Shown here: piece by piece, positions 1-14,039 of the stretch | How positions within the stretch are numbered: the first letter of the stretch is position 1 | How the letters are laid out: the number at the start of each line of letters is the position of its first letter | Assembly: GCF_021917145.1 (NCBI RefSeq) | Contig: NC_061063.1 | Span: forward strand, 1,655,575-1,719,574 | DNA: 64,000 bases | Origin: Hypomesus transpacificus | Taxonomy: Eukaryota > Chordata > Actinopteri > Osmeriformes > Osmeridae | Direction of reading: 5' to 3' | The notes under the pieces: model-generated | The model's database searches: none | Seen by the model: the letters and a program-made list of their open reading frames with translations, nothing else | What the model was told of the DNA's origin: nothing | Position numbers and translations under genes: made by a program

Positions 1-354
1 CATAACTGGTAACTTTCTGGAACACTTCATAATAATCCAATCGGATCATGGACCAGCTCAGTAGCACCAATTACCTCCAAGATATAAAACCCAATTACAT
101 TTAGCTTTTATCCAGAGTCTGTATAGTCAGCTCTTATGCACCTATGTTATCCTGACGTATATAAAAATGCTTTTATTACCCGTTTTTTATACAATCTTTT
201 TATTATGTAATAAAATAAAAAGCAATCCATTTCACTTTGATCTACCATTCTTCAGTGTTGTGTATAAGCCCACTGAGTTGCAACACAATAAACTGAAGCT
301 CTCAGACCAAACCTTTGTCATACTTGAAACATACAACTTATCATCCACCATACA
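1..354. other. AT-rich flank downstream of rps18, no gene seen
   Basis: No coding pattern, splice signals or recognisable repeat were found in this stretch. A 65-codon open frame starting at 167 is AT-rich, has no domain-like features, and is taken as chance. Confidence 0.4.
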
Positions 355-525
355 GTCGGGCTAGTAATCAGAAGGTTGCCGGATCGATTCCCCGCCGAGC
401 TACATGATGTTGTGTCCTTAGGCAAGGCACTTCACCCTACTTGCCTCGGGGGGAATGTCCCTGTGCTTACTGTAAGCCGCTCTGGATAAGAGCGTCTGCT
501 AAATGACTAAAATGTAATGTAATAC
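355..525 (+). repeat. tRNA-derived SINE, 5'-truncated copy
   Basis: The copy carries the B-box-like GGATCGATTCC, then a body with the conserved phrases 'aggcaaggcacttcacc' and 'ggataagagcgtctgctaaa', and ends in a TAATGTAATGTAA-type tail. The same unit recurs at 11166-11338, 48097-48290, 53128-53323 and 58168-58340. Fuller copies start with a leucine- or serine-tRNA-like head (GATGGCTGAGCGGT followed by GGTTCGATTCC), which here is lost before the B box. Confidence 0.75.
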
Positions 526-619
526 AGGAGTGGCAAATATTACAACTTGGTAAGAGGACGTTGTTGAAACACCAAATGAAGAAATTATGACCAGACTAGA
601 AGTTGTGAACTGTGGCGTT

Positions 620-625
620 TTTATT
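620..625 (-). promoter_or_regulatory. rps18 polyadenylation signal AATAAA
   Basis: Canonical AATAAA on the minus strand, about 27 nt downstream of the rps18 stop codon. The very short 3' UTR this implies is usual for ribosomal protein genes. Confidence 0.75.
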
Positions 626-651
626 GACACAAAGGGGAGCAGGGAAACGGT

Positions 652-3342
<2,691 letters not shown>

Positions 3343-3372
3343 CTTGGAAGCAGGTTCCGAGCGAAGAGGAAG
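3343..3372 (-). promoter_or_regulatory. rps18 5' UTR with TOP-like start
   Basis: Reading the minus strand, the run CTTCCTCTTC begins at 3372, about 30 nt before the ATG. It is a 5'-terminal oligopyrimidine tract as expected for mTOR-controlled translation of ribosomal protein mRNAs. The transcription start is inferred to lie at or near this C; I see no TATA box upstream. Confidence 0.65.
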
Positions 3373-4110
3373 TGGAATTCATCTCGCGATGGTTTATGTC
3401 GTTTTCACGAAAGATCACAAAGGAAGTGATTCCAACAGTTGAAACTGGTCCGACAGACAACACATAATACAAAAACATTTAAAATAGCTATCGATAAATC
3501 GATAAAAATAAAATATACAACAACAACAATTATACAGTATCCTTAAACCTTTTTCTTGACATCTTCGAAAACAATCACTTTTTAAGGGGGAAGATAGGTT
3601 ACACACTGTAGTTTTGAACGTAACTGCTTTCTAGTTGTAGCCTACCAGAGAATGTCTAATAAAGGATAAATCCTTAAACAGGCTCTGAGCCTACTCCTTG
3701 CTTCGACTTCGTAAATATGGCAAGTATTAACAGCTAGTCAGCTGCAAATATGGATTGACCCCAAAACAATTCTAACAAAAGGTTTCTCAGTGGTTTATAG
3801 TAGTATCAGATGTACTTAAAACATCCTAAAAGTTTACCAAAGTTTGACTCCAAGAAAGGCCCCATTTTTAAAATGGCGGCCGTCAGGTCCTTAAAATGAC
3901 AATTTCTCCTTTGTATTCCTCCTAAACCAGGAATACTGGTGCCTGTATTCTAATGAGCATATATATATTTGTATATATTAAAGCAATTGGTTACAAGCAT
4001 ATTTATGCGAAAGTAAGTACAATTTCCCTCAAGTTATTGCATATTTTTCCTTTCTCATATAGTTTTGCCCTGTGTTGGTGGTTTCTGTGGTCTCGTCTCG
4101 TCTCTCGTCT
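3373..4110. repeat. Non-coding stretch with a relic of the 5.7-6.4 kb repeat
   Basis: At about 3760-3850 the phrases 'ttctaacaaaaggtttctcag' (broken by substitutions further on) and 'gtttaccaaagtttga' match the inner part of the palindrome at 5900-6200. This suggests an older, diverged copy of that interspersed repeat. The rest is AT-rich, with no gene seen. Confidence 0.45.
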
Positions 4111-4560
4111 CGTCATCTACCGCTTTTCCGGGGGTCGGGTCGCGGGGGCAGCAACCTCAACAGGGAGGCCCAGACTTCCCTCTCCCCGGCCACTTCCACC
4201 AGCTCTTCCTGGGGGACCCCGAGGCGTTCCCAGGCCAGCCGAGAGACATAGTCCCTCCAGCGTGTCCTGGGTCTTCCCCGGGGCCTCTTCCCAGTGGGAC
4301 GTGCCCAGAACACCTCACCAGGGAGACGTCCAGGAGGCATCCTGATCAGATGCCCGAGTCAGCTCAGCTGGCTCCTCTCGACGCGGAGGAGCAGCGGTTC
4401 TACTCTGAGCCCCTCCCGGATGACCGAGCTTCTCACCCAATCTTTAAGGGAGAGCCCGGACACCCTGCGGAGAAAGCTCATTTCGGACGCTTGTATTCGC
4501 GATCTCGTTCTTTCGGTCACTACCCATAGTTCGTGACCATAGGTGAGGGTAGGAGGTAAC
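4110..4560 (-). pseudogene. 3' end of a LINE reverse-transcriptase ORF
   Basis: The minus strand encodes, across two frames, the C-terminal tail common in fish LINE ORF2 proteins. It reads LTYGHELWVVTERTRSRIQ, then MSFLRRVSGLSLKDWVRSS, then the very basic GKRPRGRPRTRWRDYVSRLA and ERLGVPQEELVEVAGERE. Frames change once between these blocks, so the copy is dead. It ends near 4110 in a CGTCTC-rich stretch. I do not assign the exact LINE clade. Confidence 0.8.
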
Positions 4561-5330
4561 GATTTTCTTGCTAAAAAGGTTGTAGCGCAAAGAGGCAAGT
4601 GAATCGGTACTTTTTCCGCCAAACAACACTGCCATTGCCTTGGTCCCATGGTCCTCTATGACATTCCTTGCTTGATGTTTGAGCAGAAATACATTTGCAT
4701 GCACAGGACTGGATAGTTGATTCACCATTCACAAGTTTATTGAATGCTGTCTGTTTGCCAACACAAAAAATGTGGGAAGTTGTATCAGGTGTGAATAAAC
4801 AGCAACTGGGAACACAAGTCACTACCCAGGATATGTTTCATCTCACTGATGTTGTACACTTTAGTAGCTTTGTAAAGGTAGTAGAGGAGAGGAATAAGTC
4901 GGTATCTTCCCCTATCAAGATTGTGGGCTGATGTTCTGAGGTCTTGACTGCAGCTTTGACAATGTCCACGTCAGCATCACCTGATGCATTGATAACAGTG
5001 CAGCCCTTATTCTCCAGCTCCTCGGTCATAAGATTGATAAGTCCTTGTTTGTTGCAAGATCTGGAACGGAAATCATCCTTTCTTCCCACAAACTCAGTCT
5101 CTGCATTGAAGTTAACGATGGGGTGAGTGTCTCTGATGCGTATTGTCTTTGATGGAAGGACCTTCGCTATAACTTCAAAAACAACTGTTGCTTTACCATA
5201 ATGGCGTATGGTAAAGTCTGCATATGACTGTGCAATGGCACCGTAACTGTCACACTTTTTCCATGCCAAGCGGTGAACCAGGGAGCCACCGTCAAGGACA
5301 TAACACTCAGTTCCAGGACAGTTTTGTTAG
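4560..5330 (-). pseudogene. Transposon-type PIN-like ORF, left (inverted) copy, broken
   Basis: Between 5269 and 4838 the minus strand encodes a block containing SYGAIAQSYADFTIRHYGKA, INASGDADVDIVKAAVK and LIGEDTDLFLSS. The acidic residues in GDADVDIV and GEDTDLF resemble the metal-binding positions of FEN1/PIN-type nucleases. Further down (about 4730-4540) fragments such as GGKSTDSLASLRYN resemble the C-terminal part of the same family, which I know as a repeated ORF in fish and invertebrate genomes. The middle of the protein is deleted and frames are broken. It is the mirror image of the copy at 6612-7248. Confidence 0.65.
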
Positions 5331-7248
5331 ATTTCTTGCTTGACAACTCAGTGACTGCCTGCGCTAGTTGGGGCTTGTTGGCTATTTGGAAGATTTCCTT
5401 TCCTTCGAACAGGGCTGCAGGAAATTAGCTCATAGCTCATTACATCTTCCAGTGAAAACTGTTCAGTTTTTGACATGATCAGGAACCTTGACATTCAACT
5501 TTTACATTGAATGTCAAGTCTATGTTTAAGCAAAAAAAAGGGTATTTGTCCAAAAACACGTACTGAGTAGGAGTTACATGACATAGGCTAAATCGATTAC
5601 ATCTCTGGTTCACCCCAAACAAAGATAAAACCTTACAGTAATCTCACAAAATTATGTATTCCATAAGTATGTAATCATGTCAGTCCAATGGATTCATAGA
5701 CCCATAAAACATGGGGTTAGACACCAAGATTACTTGGATAGGTCAAATAATGAAGGAGTTAGGATATTTTAAGGGCTTCCAGCCCATCTTGGATGCCAAT
5801 CTTGAAAATTACACCTTTCTAGTGGTCAAACTTTGGCAAACGTTTTGTATGTTATTTATAGGCGGCTGCATATATGAAAAAACAAACACCTAACCCTAAA
5901 AAAATTCTAACAAAAGGTTTCTCAGCTGTTTTTTTGTATTAGTTGTCCTAAATAACATACAAAACGTTTACCAAAGTTTGATTGTAATTTTCAAGATTGG
6001 CATCCAAGATGGGTTGGAAGCCCTTAAAATATCCTAACTCCTTCATTATTTGACCTATCCAAGTAATCTTGGTGATCTTGGTGGAGGATATTTTAAGGGC
6101 TTCCAACCCATCTTGGATGCCAATCTTGAAAATTACAATCAAACTTTGGTAAACGTTTTGTATGTTATTTAGGACAACTAATACAAAAAAACAGCTGAGA
6201 AACCTTTTGTTAGAATTTTTTTAGGGTTAGGTGTTTGTTTTTTCATATATGCAGCCGCCTATAAATAACATACAAAAAGTTTGACAAAGTTTGACCACTA
6301 GAAAGGTGTAATTTTCAAGATTGGCATCCAAGATGGGCTGGAAGCCCTTAAAATATCCTAACTCCTTCATTATTTGACCTATCCAAGTAATCTTGGTGTC
6401 TAACCCCATGTTTTATGGGTCTATGAATCCATTGGACTGACATGATTACATACTTATGGAATACATAATTTTGTGAGATTACTGTAAGGTTTTATCTTTG
6501 TTTGGGGTGAACCAGAGATGTAATCGATTTAGCCTATGTCATGTAACTCCTTTTTTTCTAAAACATAGACTTGACATTCAATGTAAAGTTGAATGTCAAG
6601 GTTCCTGATCATGTCGAAAACTGAACAGTTTTCACTGGAAGATGTAATAAGCTATGAGTTAATATCCTGCAGCCCTGTTCGAAGGAAAGGAAATCTTCCA
6701 AATAGCCAACAAGCCCCAACTAGCGCAGGCAGTCACTGAGTTGTCAAGCAAGAAACTGTCCTGGATTCCATCCCACAAACTGAGTGTTATGTCCTTGACG
6801 GTGGCTCCCTGGTTCACCGCTTGGCATGGGAAAAGGGTGACAGTTACGGTGCCATTGCACAGTCATATGCAGACTTTACCATACGCCATTATGGTAAAGC
6901 AACAGTTGTTTTTGAAGTTATAGCGAAGGTCCTTCCATCAAAGACAATACGCATCAGAGACACTCACCCCATCGTTAACTTCAATGCAGAGACTGAGTTT
7001 GTGGGAAGAAAGGATGATTTCCGTTCCAGATCTTACAACAAACAAGGACTTATCAATCTTATGATCGAGGAGCTGGAGAATAAGGGCTGCACTGTTATCA
7101 ATGCATCAGGTGATGCTGACGTGGACATTGTCAAAGCTGCAGTCAAGGCCTCAGAACATCAGCCCACAACCTTGATAGGGGAAGATACCGACTTATTCCT
7201 CTCCTCTACTACCTCTACAAAACTACTAAAGTGTACAACATCAGTGAG
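4842..7248. repeat. 2.4-kb palindrome (inverted duplication)
   Basis: The sequence beginning at 4842 (ctcactgatgttgtacactt) reappears reverse-complemented ending at 7248. Matching continues inward over about 1.16-1.2 kb per arm with scattered substitutions and a few indels, for example about 35 extra bases in the left arm near 5530. The axis is near 6045-6075, where the arms are separated by only some 45 bp. Within each arm a roughly 90-bp motif (tacttggataggtcaaataa through ggatgccaatcttgaaaatt) is itself repeated and inverted. Short open frames beginning MGLDTKITW arise from this motif and are not genes. Confidence 0.9.
6612..7248 (+). pseudogene. Transposon-type PIN-like ORF, right copy, broken
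   Basis: The reading begins at ATG 6612 (MSKTEQFSLEDVISYEL), shifts frame more than once before 6780, and continues with LDGGSLVHRLAWEKGDSYGA and on to GEDTDLFLSSTTSTKLLK. Acidic motifs GDADVDIV and GEDTDLF are both present. Compared with family members I remember, the copy stops well before the C-terminus, and after 7248 the sequence is unrelated to the left arm. No single long ORF remains, so it is a relic. The product of intact relatives has no established function that I can state. Confidence 0.65.
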
Positions 7249-7790
7249 CCACAGTCTTTGCGGTATCTCGAGCCACAGTCTTTGTGGTTTCCCTATATAT
7301 AATGTAACAAAACACAGGCCACAATCTTTGCAGGAATCCAAAACACAATAAAAACAATGATATAACTACTAATAAAATAAAATATTATCACTTATCTAAA
7401 GTATTTACGAACCACGGCCAAATTGTACAACAGTACAATGTTTGGGACTGTTTAAATCCTGTTTGTGCAGTGAGAGAAGACACAGGATCAGATTTAATAT
7501 TTTATGGGTGAATATTATATTATACACAAACATAAAATACAACTTGGCCCCTCTGGCGCTAGGTCTGGAGACATCACCAATCGTAGTATGGGAATTGGAG
7601 TTGGCCAGTCGAGAACCATCCCAGTCAAAGGGTCAGAGAGACCGAATTATCTTAAGAACAACAAAAGGTTGCAAAAGTTGTTTTTATTAGAAAACAATAT
7701 AAATGGCTGCAGCTTGAAAGGCTTTTTAACCTGTTACTTTTGAATGGGGTTTTAGACAGCAGCATTGAGGCCACATCCAGTCCATCAACA
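7249..7790. other. Non-coding spacer, no gene seen
   Basis: It holds a short imperfect tandem phrase at 7247-7325 (ccacagtctttgcggt-like, three copies) and AT-rich sequence. A block near 7540-7640 has higher GC content but no supported coding signal. Confidence 0.35.
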
Positions 7791-7794
7791 TAAT

Positions 7795-8432
7795 CTGTGC
7801 CCATTCCAGCAAACGAGGGCTTCACAAAGGACCAAACGTTGATTTTAATAGACCTCAAGCGGCACATAGAGGCTAATGGAGAAGGTCTCCCCAAAACTCT
7901 GAAGGACATAAACACCCGACTGAAATCCGCCAAGACAAAAAAAAAAAACAGCTTTAGAAGGACACAGCAGAGGAGTTGAGCAGCCATTGCAAGCAGTCAT
8001 TCTGCCCTGATAAGGTGCGCAGGAAATTGAGCACTCTTGTGGATGGGTACAAGAAGGTGAAAGACAATAATACCACTACAGGGATTCGAGCCATGCACTT
8101 CCAGTTTTACTCAGAATTGGATGACATTTTGGGAGGGCAACACAACGTTGTCTTCCCTGTTGCTGGGACATCAGAGGGGCTAGTCCATTGCAGTAGTGGG
8201 ACTTAACTAGATGACACTGCATGCAGCTCTGCATCCAGCGCAAATTCCACATCAATGCCATCTCAGAAATGCAAAAGGGTGGATGATGAGGTGATGCAGT
8301 TTCTACAAGGGGCCAAAGAAGCCAGTCAGCGACGCCATGAAGAGACACTTGCACAACTCAGGTCTGCACAGCAGGGCTTTGAAGCATTGACGTCCATGTT
8401 GTTGGACAAGCTACACCAAGTGCCAGGCTAGA
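7795..8432 (+). pseudogene. Myb/SANT-like transposon-associated ORF, frameshifted
   Basis: Three collinear blocks in different frames form one former protein. They are an N-terminal part with GFTKDQTLILIDLKRHIEAN and LPKTLKDINTRLKSAK, a middle part with CPDKVRRKLSTLVDGYKKVK and FYSELDDILGGQHNVVFPV, and a C-terminal part with VDDEVMQFLQGAKEASQRRH and QGFEALTSMLLDKL. The order and spacing resemble the trihelix (Myb/SANT-like) accessory proteins linked to fish DNA transposons. The first break coincides with a 12-A run near 7938. A stop after CSSGT separates blocks two and three. Confidence 0.6.
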
Positions 8433-8600
8433 AACCTAGGTGTCATATTTGACTCTGACCATTTTGAAACTCATCTATACTCATCTATAAATCGCTCAGT
8501 CATGGACCTGAATATATTTCCGGCATGCTCTCAAGATATGCACCCAGTAGATCCCTGAGGTCTGCTGGCACTGAACTCTTTGTAGCCCCCCCCCTCCCTG
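8433..8600 (+). pseudogene. Short LINE reverse-transcriptase fragment
   Basis: The translation NLGVIFDSDHFE near 8437-8470 resembles the 'NLGVIFDSDL' motif that follows the catalytic domain in L2-like LINEs. Remaining sequence is too decayed to place. The fragment ends in a C-rich run at 8586-8595. Confidence 0.4.
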
Positions 8601-8689
8601 TGCTAAAAGTTATTATTCAAAATATACAGAGTGCGCACAAGAAACTTTCATGGGGGGCCTAACATTATTGCAAAAACAATTACACTGTC

Positions 8690-9240
8690 CAACAACTCAA
8701 GTCAAGTCAATATTTGTTTCCCTCTTGGGGAAATTTGTTTGTAGACAGGTATTAAAACACATTCAATCCATCGTAAATACTACATACACAGCATACCTGA
8801 CACTACACAGAGACAACAACACAATACAGTACAGTACAAGGATTACTTCATCTTGAAAACTCAGAAATAAGTTCTGTCAATTAATACTTAATGCCATTCA
8901 TTGATGAAAATGTAGCCTCCCAATAGCAAAACAAACAGAAGAGTCCCCAAATCTTTTTGTTCTGTGGGTGGAAACTCAATATTTTCTTCTTGAAGGCAAG
9001 AGCTCAAACTCCCCCTTCAGGAGATGGTCAGTACAAGCCAATATGGACTGGGTCTTCCTTGCGACCTGCCTAACATAAAGCTCAGAGAGCTGAACTTGGT
9101 TTACCCCAACGACTTTACTGGCCACTCAGACAAGCCATCAAGCCTGTTTTTATAAGCCAGATTCAGATTCCCAAACCATACCGCAACACAAAATGTCAGC
9201 ACCGACTCAATAAAAGTTCTATGAAACAGCGGAAAACTGG
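8690..9240 (-). pseudogene. 3' end of a LINE (L2/CR1-like), minus strand
   Basis: On the minus strand from about 9240 the readable blocks are FHRTFIESVLTFCVAVWFGN and AYKNRLDGL, then shifted-frame remains of the 'LLPSGRRYR' region near 8990-9040. At 8690-8770 lies a 3' UTR-like tail (ttgtttccctcttggggaaa) common to fish LINE ends. Several stops and frameshifts make this a dead copy. Confidence 0.65.
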
Positions 9241-9573
9241 AGAAAGATGCTAATTTAACTGCCCTAATCAAGACAAGCACACATGATCTTTGGGTTTTTG
9301 ACATTGGGTTTTTGTAATTGTATGCCTTCTCCTCAACAGGCAGTTTAAAATATAGCCTCCAAATTGTCTTGACTTGTATAATAAAGGCAGGTCTCAACAT
9401 GTCAATAACCTGGCAGTGTATGAAGTTAAAAATCACGAACTACTACAATAGTTTAATGAAAGAGGGTGAAGTTTCAAAACCATAAAAAGGTAACCCAAGC
9501 CTAAAGAATTGGAATGTAATGCTATCCAAAATTATTTAGTCACATGCCTCTTATAACCCTGCCTGTTTCATGC
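9241..9573. other. Non-coding spacer, no gene seen
   Basis: AT-rich. It includes the further 5' continuation of the LINE-like open frame on the minus strand (to about 9436), which I cannot align to a known domain. Confidence 0.3.
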
Positions 9574-9804
9574 CCTCAAAAATGAAGAAATTGGAAGGAA
9601 TTTCTCTATGGAACAGACAGATAATGGCCGGGTTTCCCAGATTCGTTAAGAAGCTCTTAACACTCAGAGCTTCTTAAGAACGTTCTAAGAGCGTTCTAGA
9701 GCGTTCTTAGAACGCTCCTAAGAAGCTCTGAGCGAATCTGGGAAACCCGGCCATTATCTGTCTGTTCCATAGAGAAATTCCTTCTAATTTCTTCATTTTT
9801 GAGG
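9574..9804. repeat. 231-bp hairpin with a palindromic MITE at its centre
   Basis: The core at 9624-9754 begins ATGGCCGGGTTTCCCAGA and ends with its reverse complement. It folds on itself through repeated GTTCTAAGA/TCTTAGAAC units. The 50 bp on each side (9574-9623 and 9755-9804) are also inverted copies of each other, with one mismatch seen, so the whole 231 bp is a near-perfect palindrome. A second copy of the core starts at 63966 and runs off the window. Confidence 0.9.
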
Positions 9805-11165
9805 AAGATCAACATTGTTGTAACAAGTATTATACATAGGCCTACTCGCCATGCTTTTGATGCTTTTCACTGTAACTCACCACATTAAATGTTTTTTTTT
9901 AAATAATCTCTTGCTATAAGATTATTGCCAAGAAAACAGACTGAGTTCTGTGGAAACCACCAATTAAAACTGGAAAATGCAGTTTGTAAATGTACACCGT
10001 AGTCAAGATCAGCTCAAATGATAACATAATAAGCATCTTTTGAAGCAGAGAAGGCAGAACAATCAATTAACCAAACAATTTGTACATACGTAGGAGTGTT
10101 CTACCTGGTTCCTATTGGATCATATGTAGGTGGGCTCACATTCTGTTTTCCTACTGGTCCATATATAGAGATTGATACGGTGGCCTGAATGAGAGTGGGA
10201 AGGTGAGACACTGGTAAAGGATGAAGTAGAATTTTTCTGCACAAGATCCAATTCCTGACTATATTAATCTGTAAGGCAGATTCTAAAACTAAAAAACAGG
10301 CTTTAAAGTAAGTAATTCTACAATATAATTTCGAATTTGAATAGTATTAACATGCACATACAGTAACAGAGAAAGTGATGTTCCAGAGTTTATAAGAAAA
10401 GGTGAAGTTCCTTTTTTTTCTCAGTCTGATGGCTGAATTCATTAAACTAATATGATCTAAAAGACCAAGATAACTTTTATTGTTTAACTTAATTAAACAG
10501 TGTTGTTGGTCAGTTAGCAACTGATATTAAATGTGTGTGTTTCCTGAAAGAAGTTGAAACTTTTGTTTTAATAGATTCAGACAAAAGACAAAATATCCAA
10601 TTGTGATAGAGTAAAAAAAGGCAAGGTATCTACAATAACATTGAGCATGCAGTAGTAAAGTCTATCTGTCAAATCTCTCAATCTAATATTTTCTTACTTT
10701 TTATTTATCTAAGAAACAAACTGATCTAGTGCTTACATGTATCAATGTCTTTGTTGTGATTAATTAGAGTGGGTGATTCGTGTTCAATAAATTCTAAAAT
10801 ATAGGCCTGCATCTCCAAAATATTGTTTGGTTAATTAATTGTTCTGCCTTCTCTGCTTCAAAAGATGCGTATTATGTTATCATTTGAGCTGATATTGACT
10901 ACGGTGTACATTTACAAACTGCATTTTCCAGTTTTACTTGGTGGTTTTGATGAAGAAAGTGTTTTGTCCGTCTCTTCCTAAACAGAGTGACTAAGTTCAG
11001 TCGAGTTCTGGATTTAATAAGTATTTATCAATCTGCAGATTGGGAGAGAAACCAGACCTCTGACAATAAAATGACAACACAACACTAGGATTAGGGCACC
11101 ATGTCTCTCTTGGCTCTGAAGGCCGGAGGACCATCTTTTATAGGGCACAAGAATGTAAACATAGA

Positions 11166-11338
11166 TACATTTACATTTAGCAGACGCTCTTATCCAGAGC
11201 GACTTACAGTAAGTACAGGGACATTCCCCCGAGGCAAGTAGGGTGAAGTGCCTTGCCCAAGGACACAACGTCATTTTCAAACCAGCAACCTTCTGATTAC
11301 TAGCCCGACTCCCTCACCGCTCAGCCATCTGACTCCCT
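11166..11338 (-). repeat. tRNA-derived SINE, complete-looking copy
   Basis: On the minus strand the copy begins AGTCAGATGGCTGAGCGGT (A-box-like, leucine- or serine-tRNA-like), followed by AATCAGAAGGTTGCTGGTTT in place of a perfect B box. Next comes the shared body, then the tail 'cgctctggataagagcgtct'. It lies inside the insertion that splits the TIR element, just upstream of the LTR element. Confidence 0.75.
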
Positions 11339-11496
11339 AGACAGTGACAGTCAGGCAGTAATGACGTTACAACAGTCTCAGAGAGATTCACAGCTCCCAA
11401 CACATGACCACTCAGACAAGAGAGTTGATAGTTGGAGCTCTCCTTGTAGTCATGACAAGGAACATTTAGCCAGTACTTTCTCCTGACCCTGAACAT

Positions 11497-12079
11497 TGTG
11501 AAAGAAGTTTTGGGCCTATATGTACAATGAATGTGTTTCAGGAAGAAGCTTGATACAATGTATGTTAATTCAACTCCATTTGGTAGAGATACCACCTGTA
11601 GTTTTATAACACCTAACTAGGAGACATGAAGTCTAAGAGACATGAAGTCTGGGTGACCTGAAAGGGTTCTTGTCACCTGGGGGGAAGAGACAGTTGGTCT
11701 GAAGAAAATGTGGATTCAACTGTATTGTTCTAAGGATTTAACCAATGACAGAAGAGAATTGGTATAGCTTCAGGTCTGTAGGATGGACCAATGGCTTTTG
11801 AGAACTGTTGTATCTATAAAATGGTCTGTTGAAGAATGTTCTGGGGGGTTCAGGGCCATCAGCTGAGTAGTGCTAGTGGGCTGGATTCTCCCGGTTCCAT
11901 TCTAGAATGCTAGATGGAGCTGTATGGAATTGTCTTTGTGTTATTGTCTTATGTTTGTGTGCTGATGATGTTATGTTGGTAACGTTATTATGATTAAACC
12001 TACGTCAAATAAACATTAACTCTATACTTCACCAGACTTCAGCTTGAATGATCGATTGTCTGCAAAAACTACCACGACA
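11497..12079 (+). repeat. Left LTR
   Basis: Starts TGTGAAAGAAG and ends ...CGACA. It contains a TATA-like box (tatctataaaatgg near 11810) and an AATAAA signal near 12009, so U3, R and U5 can be outlined. Confidence 0.88.
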
Positions 12080-12083
12080 GTTT

Positions 12084-12101
12084 TGGAGGGGGCACCCGGA
12101 T
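12084..12101 (+). other. Primer-binding site for tRNA-Cys
   Basis: TGGAGGGGGCACCCGGAT is the exact complement of the 3' end of vertebrate tRNA-Cys(GCA) including CCA (ATCCGGGTGCCCCCT+CCA). It begins 4 nt after the left LTR. The identification rests on my recollection of the tRNA sequence. Confidence 0.75.
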
Positions 12102-13456
12102 GTCCATTGAAGTGCGACCTGGACTCGTGAGTGGCAAGAACGGGATTCTTCCTCAGGGTCAGGTGGTTCAATGCGGCATTTTGAACAGGGGAAAAGTGGT
12201 GAGTTACTGAGATCGATTACTTTGAGTGAAGTTGTGGTGAGGTTGAAGTTGTTGTTGAATTTGATGGGGTTTTGTTTGAATGGTACAATTTTAGTCGGAT
12301 AAATAGATATGCAATTCTATCTTAATTCGGGTCCAAATTGTGATATTGCTACATTCCTACTGTAAATCCTCTGTGTTTAGTCTTTGATGTTGTTCAGAGC
12401 TGCAGACGTGGCCAGTTTATGTTGCTGCGCCAGTTGTCATATGCATTGTGCATATGGTTGTCCATCCATGGGTGTGTGGATGAGTGTTTGGGTAATGTGG
12501 AATGTTCTTGAAATTCACAGTGGAAGATCTGTGAATGGATTGGTTGAAATTGTCATATCTAGTTACCAATTTTTTTTATTTTCTCACAAATACATGTTAT
12601 TGCGATATTTTAGGGAATTGTATGAGCTATCTAGGTCTATTGAAGTCATGTAATTACTAAAGTATACTAATACATGTTAAAGGGTTCGAGACCCGTTGCG
12701 TTGAAGTCGTACAAAGGATCTTGAGTCCCATTAGGGGTTACGAGTTCTGCATGAGTTTATTGCTACTGAGATGTGTGTGTTATGATTAATTCTTAGTTTG
12801 GTGGTCGACCAATGCGTGGCAAACATTGGTTAATAAATCCTAACCAAATTGACAAATTGCAGATTGTCGACCAGAACTGAGATGGATGTGTAAACGGCTA
12901 ATCTGATGTGGTGGTTTCCATGTTGAATTTGAATCCCGACTTCTCTTTTATGTGAGGAAGGAGAAGTTAAAAGAAAAAGTGAGGAAATTGTATAAGTTTG
13001 TCTTTTGTGTTAAATGTTTGTTTGAAACAACGAGGAGTATAAGAAAATAACTAATCCATAAAATACACATCATTTTTTCTTCCGAATGTGCTAGTCCGCC
13101 GTCTGTTGAACAATGTCTGCTAAAAATTGCCAGAAAGACAGCGCTTGGATCGGAAAGATCACGGCTGTGGTTTCGTGAGTGTCCAGAGAGACAGGGAAAA
13201 ATGGCAAAGGGATTTGTCACAGTTTAGAGACAGAATCAACAGCGATGGTGGCAAAGGAAGGAATTGCAGTTTCAAAATTGATACTACGGAAGGGTAATTG
13301 CCTAACACATGCGCACACACAACCAGAGACGACAACTACACAATGACATTTTGTATCCTGATTAGGAATTGTATTTAAGATGGATTTTTGTTTTGTTTTT
13401 GAAAAACTGTTTACTGTTGGATGACATTAATTGTACAAAAAGAAAAACTGTGGAAA

Positions 13457-14039
13457 TGTGAAAGAAGTTTTGGGCCTATATGTACAATGAATGTGTTTCA
13501 GGAAGAAGCTTGATACAATGTATGTTAATTCAACTCCATTTGGTAGAGATACCACCTGTAATTTTATAACACCTAACTAGGAGACATGAAGTCTAAGAGA
13601 CATGAAGTCTGGGTGACCTGAAAGGGTTCTTATCACCTGGGGGGAAGAGACAGTTGGTCTGAAGAAAATGTGGATTCAACTGTATTGTTCTAAGGATTTA
13701 ACCAATGACAGAAGAGAATTGGTATAGCTTCAGGTCTGTAGGATGGACCAATGGCTTTTGAGAACTGTTGTATCTATAAAATGGTCTGTTGAAGAATGTT
13801 CTGGGGGGTTCAGGGCCATCAGCTGAGTAGTGCTAGTGGGCTGGATTCTCCCGGTTCCATTCTAGAATGCTAGATGGAGCTGTATGGAATTGTCTTTGTG
13901 TTATTGTCTTATGTTTGTGTGCTGATGATGTTATGTTGGTAACGTTATTATGATTAAACCTACGTCAAATAAACATTAACTCTATACTTCACCAGACTTC
14001 AGCTTGAATGATCGAATGTCTGCAAAAACTACCATAACA
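13457..14039 (+). repeat. Right LTR
   Basis: Direct copy of the left LTR. Differences seen are G to A near 13561, G to A near 13632, T to A near 14016, and two in the last five bases. Confidence 0.88.

Noticed and set aside
5711-6409. Three similar 60-codon ORFs beginning MGLDTKITW
   Set aside because: They derive from one 90-bp motif repeated and inverted within the palindrome, have no domain and appear on both strands.
11220-11338. Possible tRNA gene (A box and B box)
   Set aside because: The tRNA-like head is part of a dispersed SINE with a conserved non-tRNA body and lacks a full cloverleaf.
12680-12700. Isolated B-box-like GGTTCGAGACC inside the LTR element
   Set aside because: No A box at proper distance and no cloverleaf; taken as chance.
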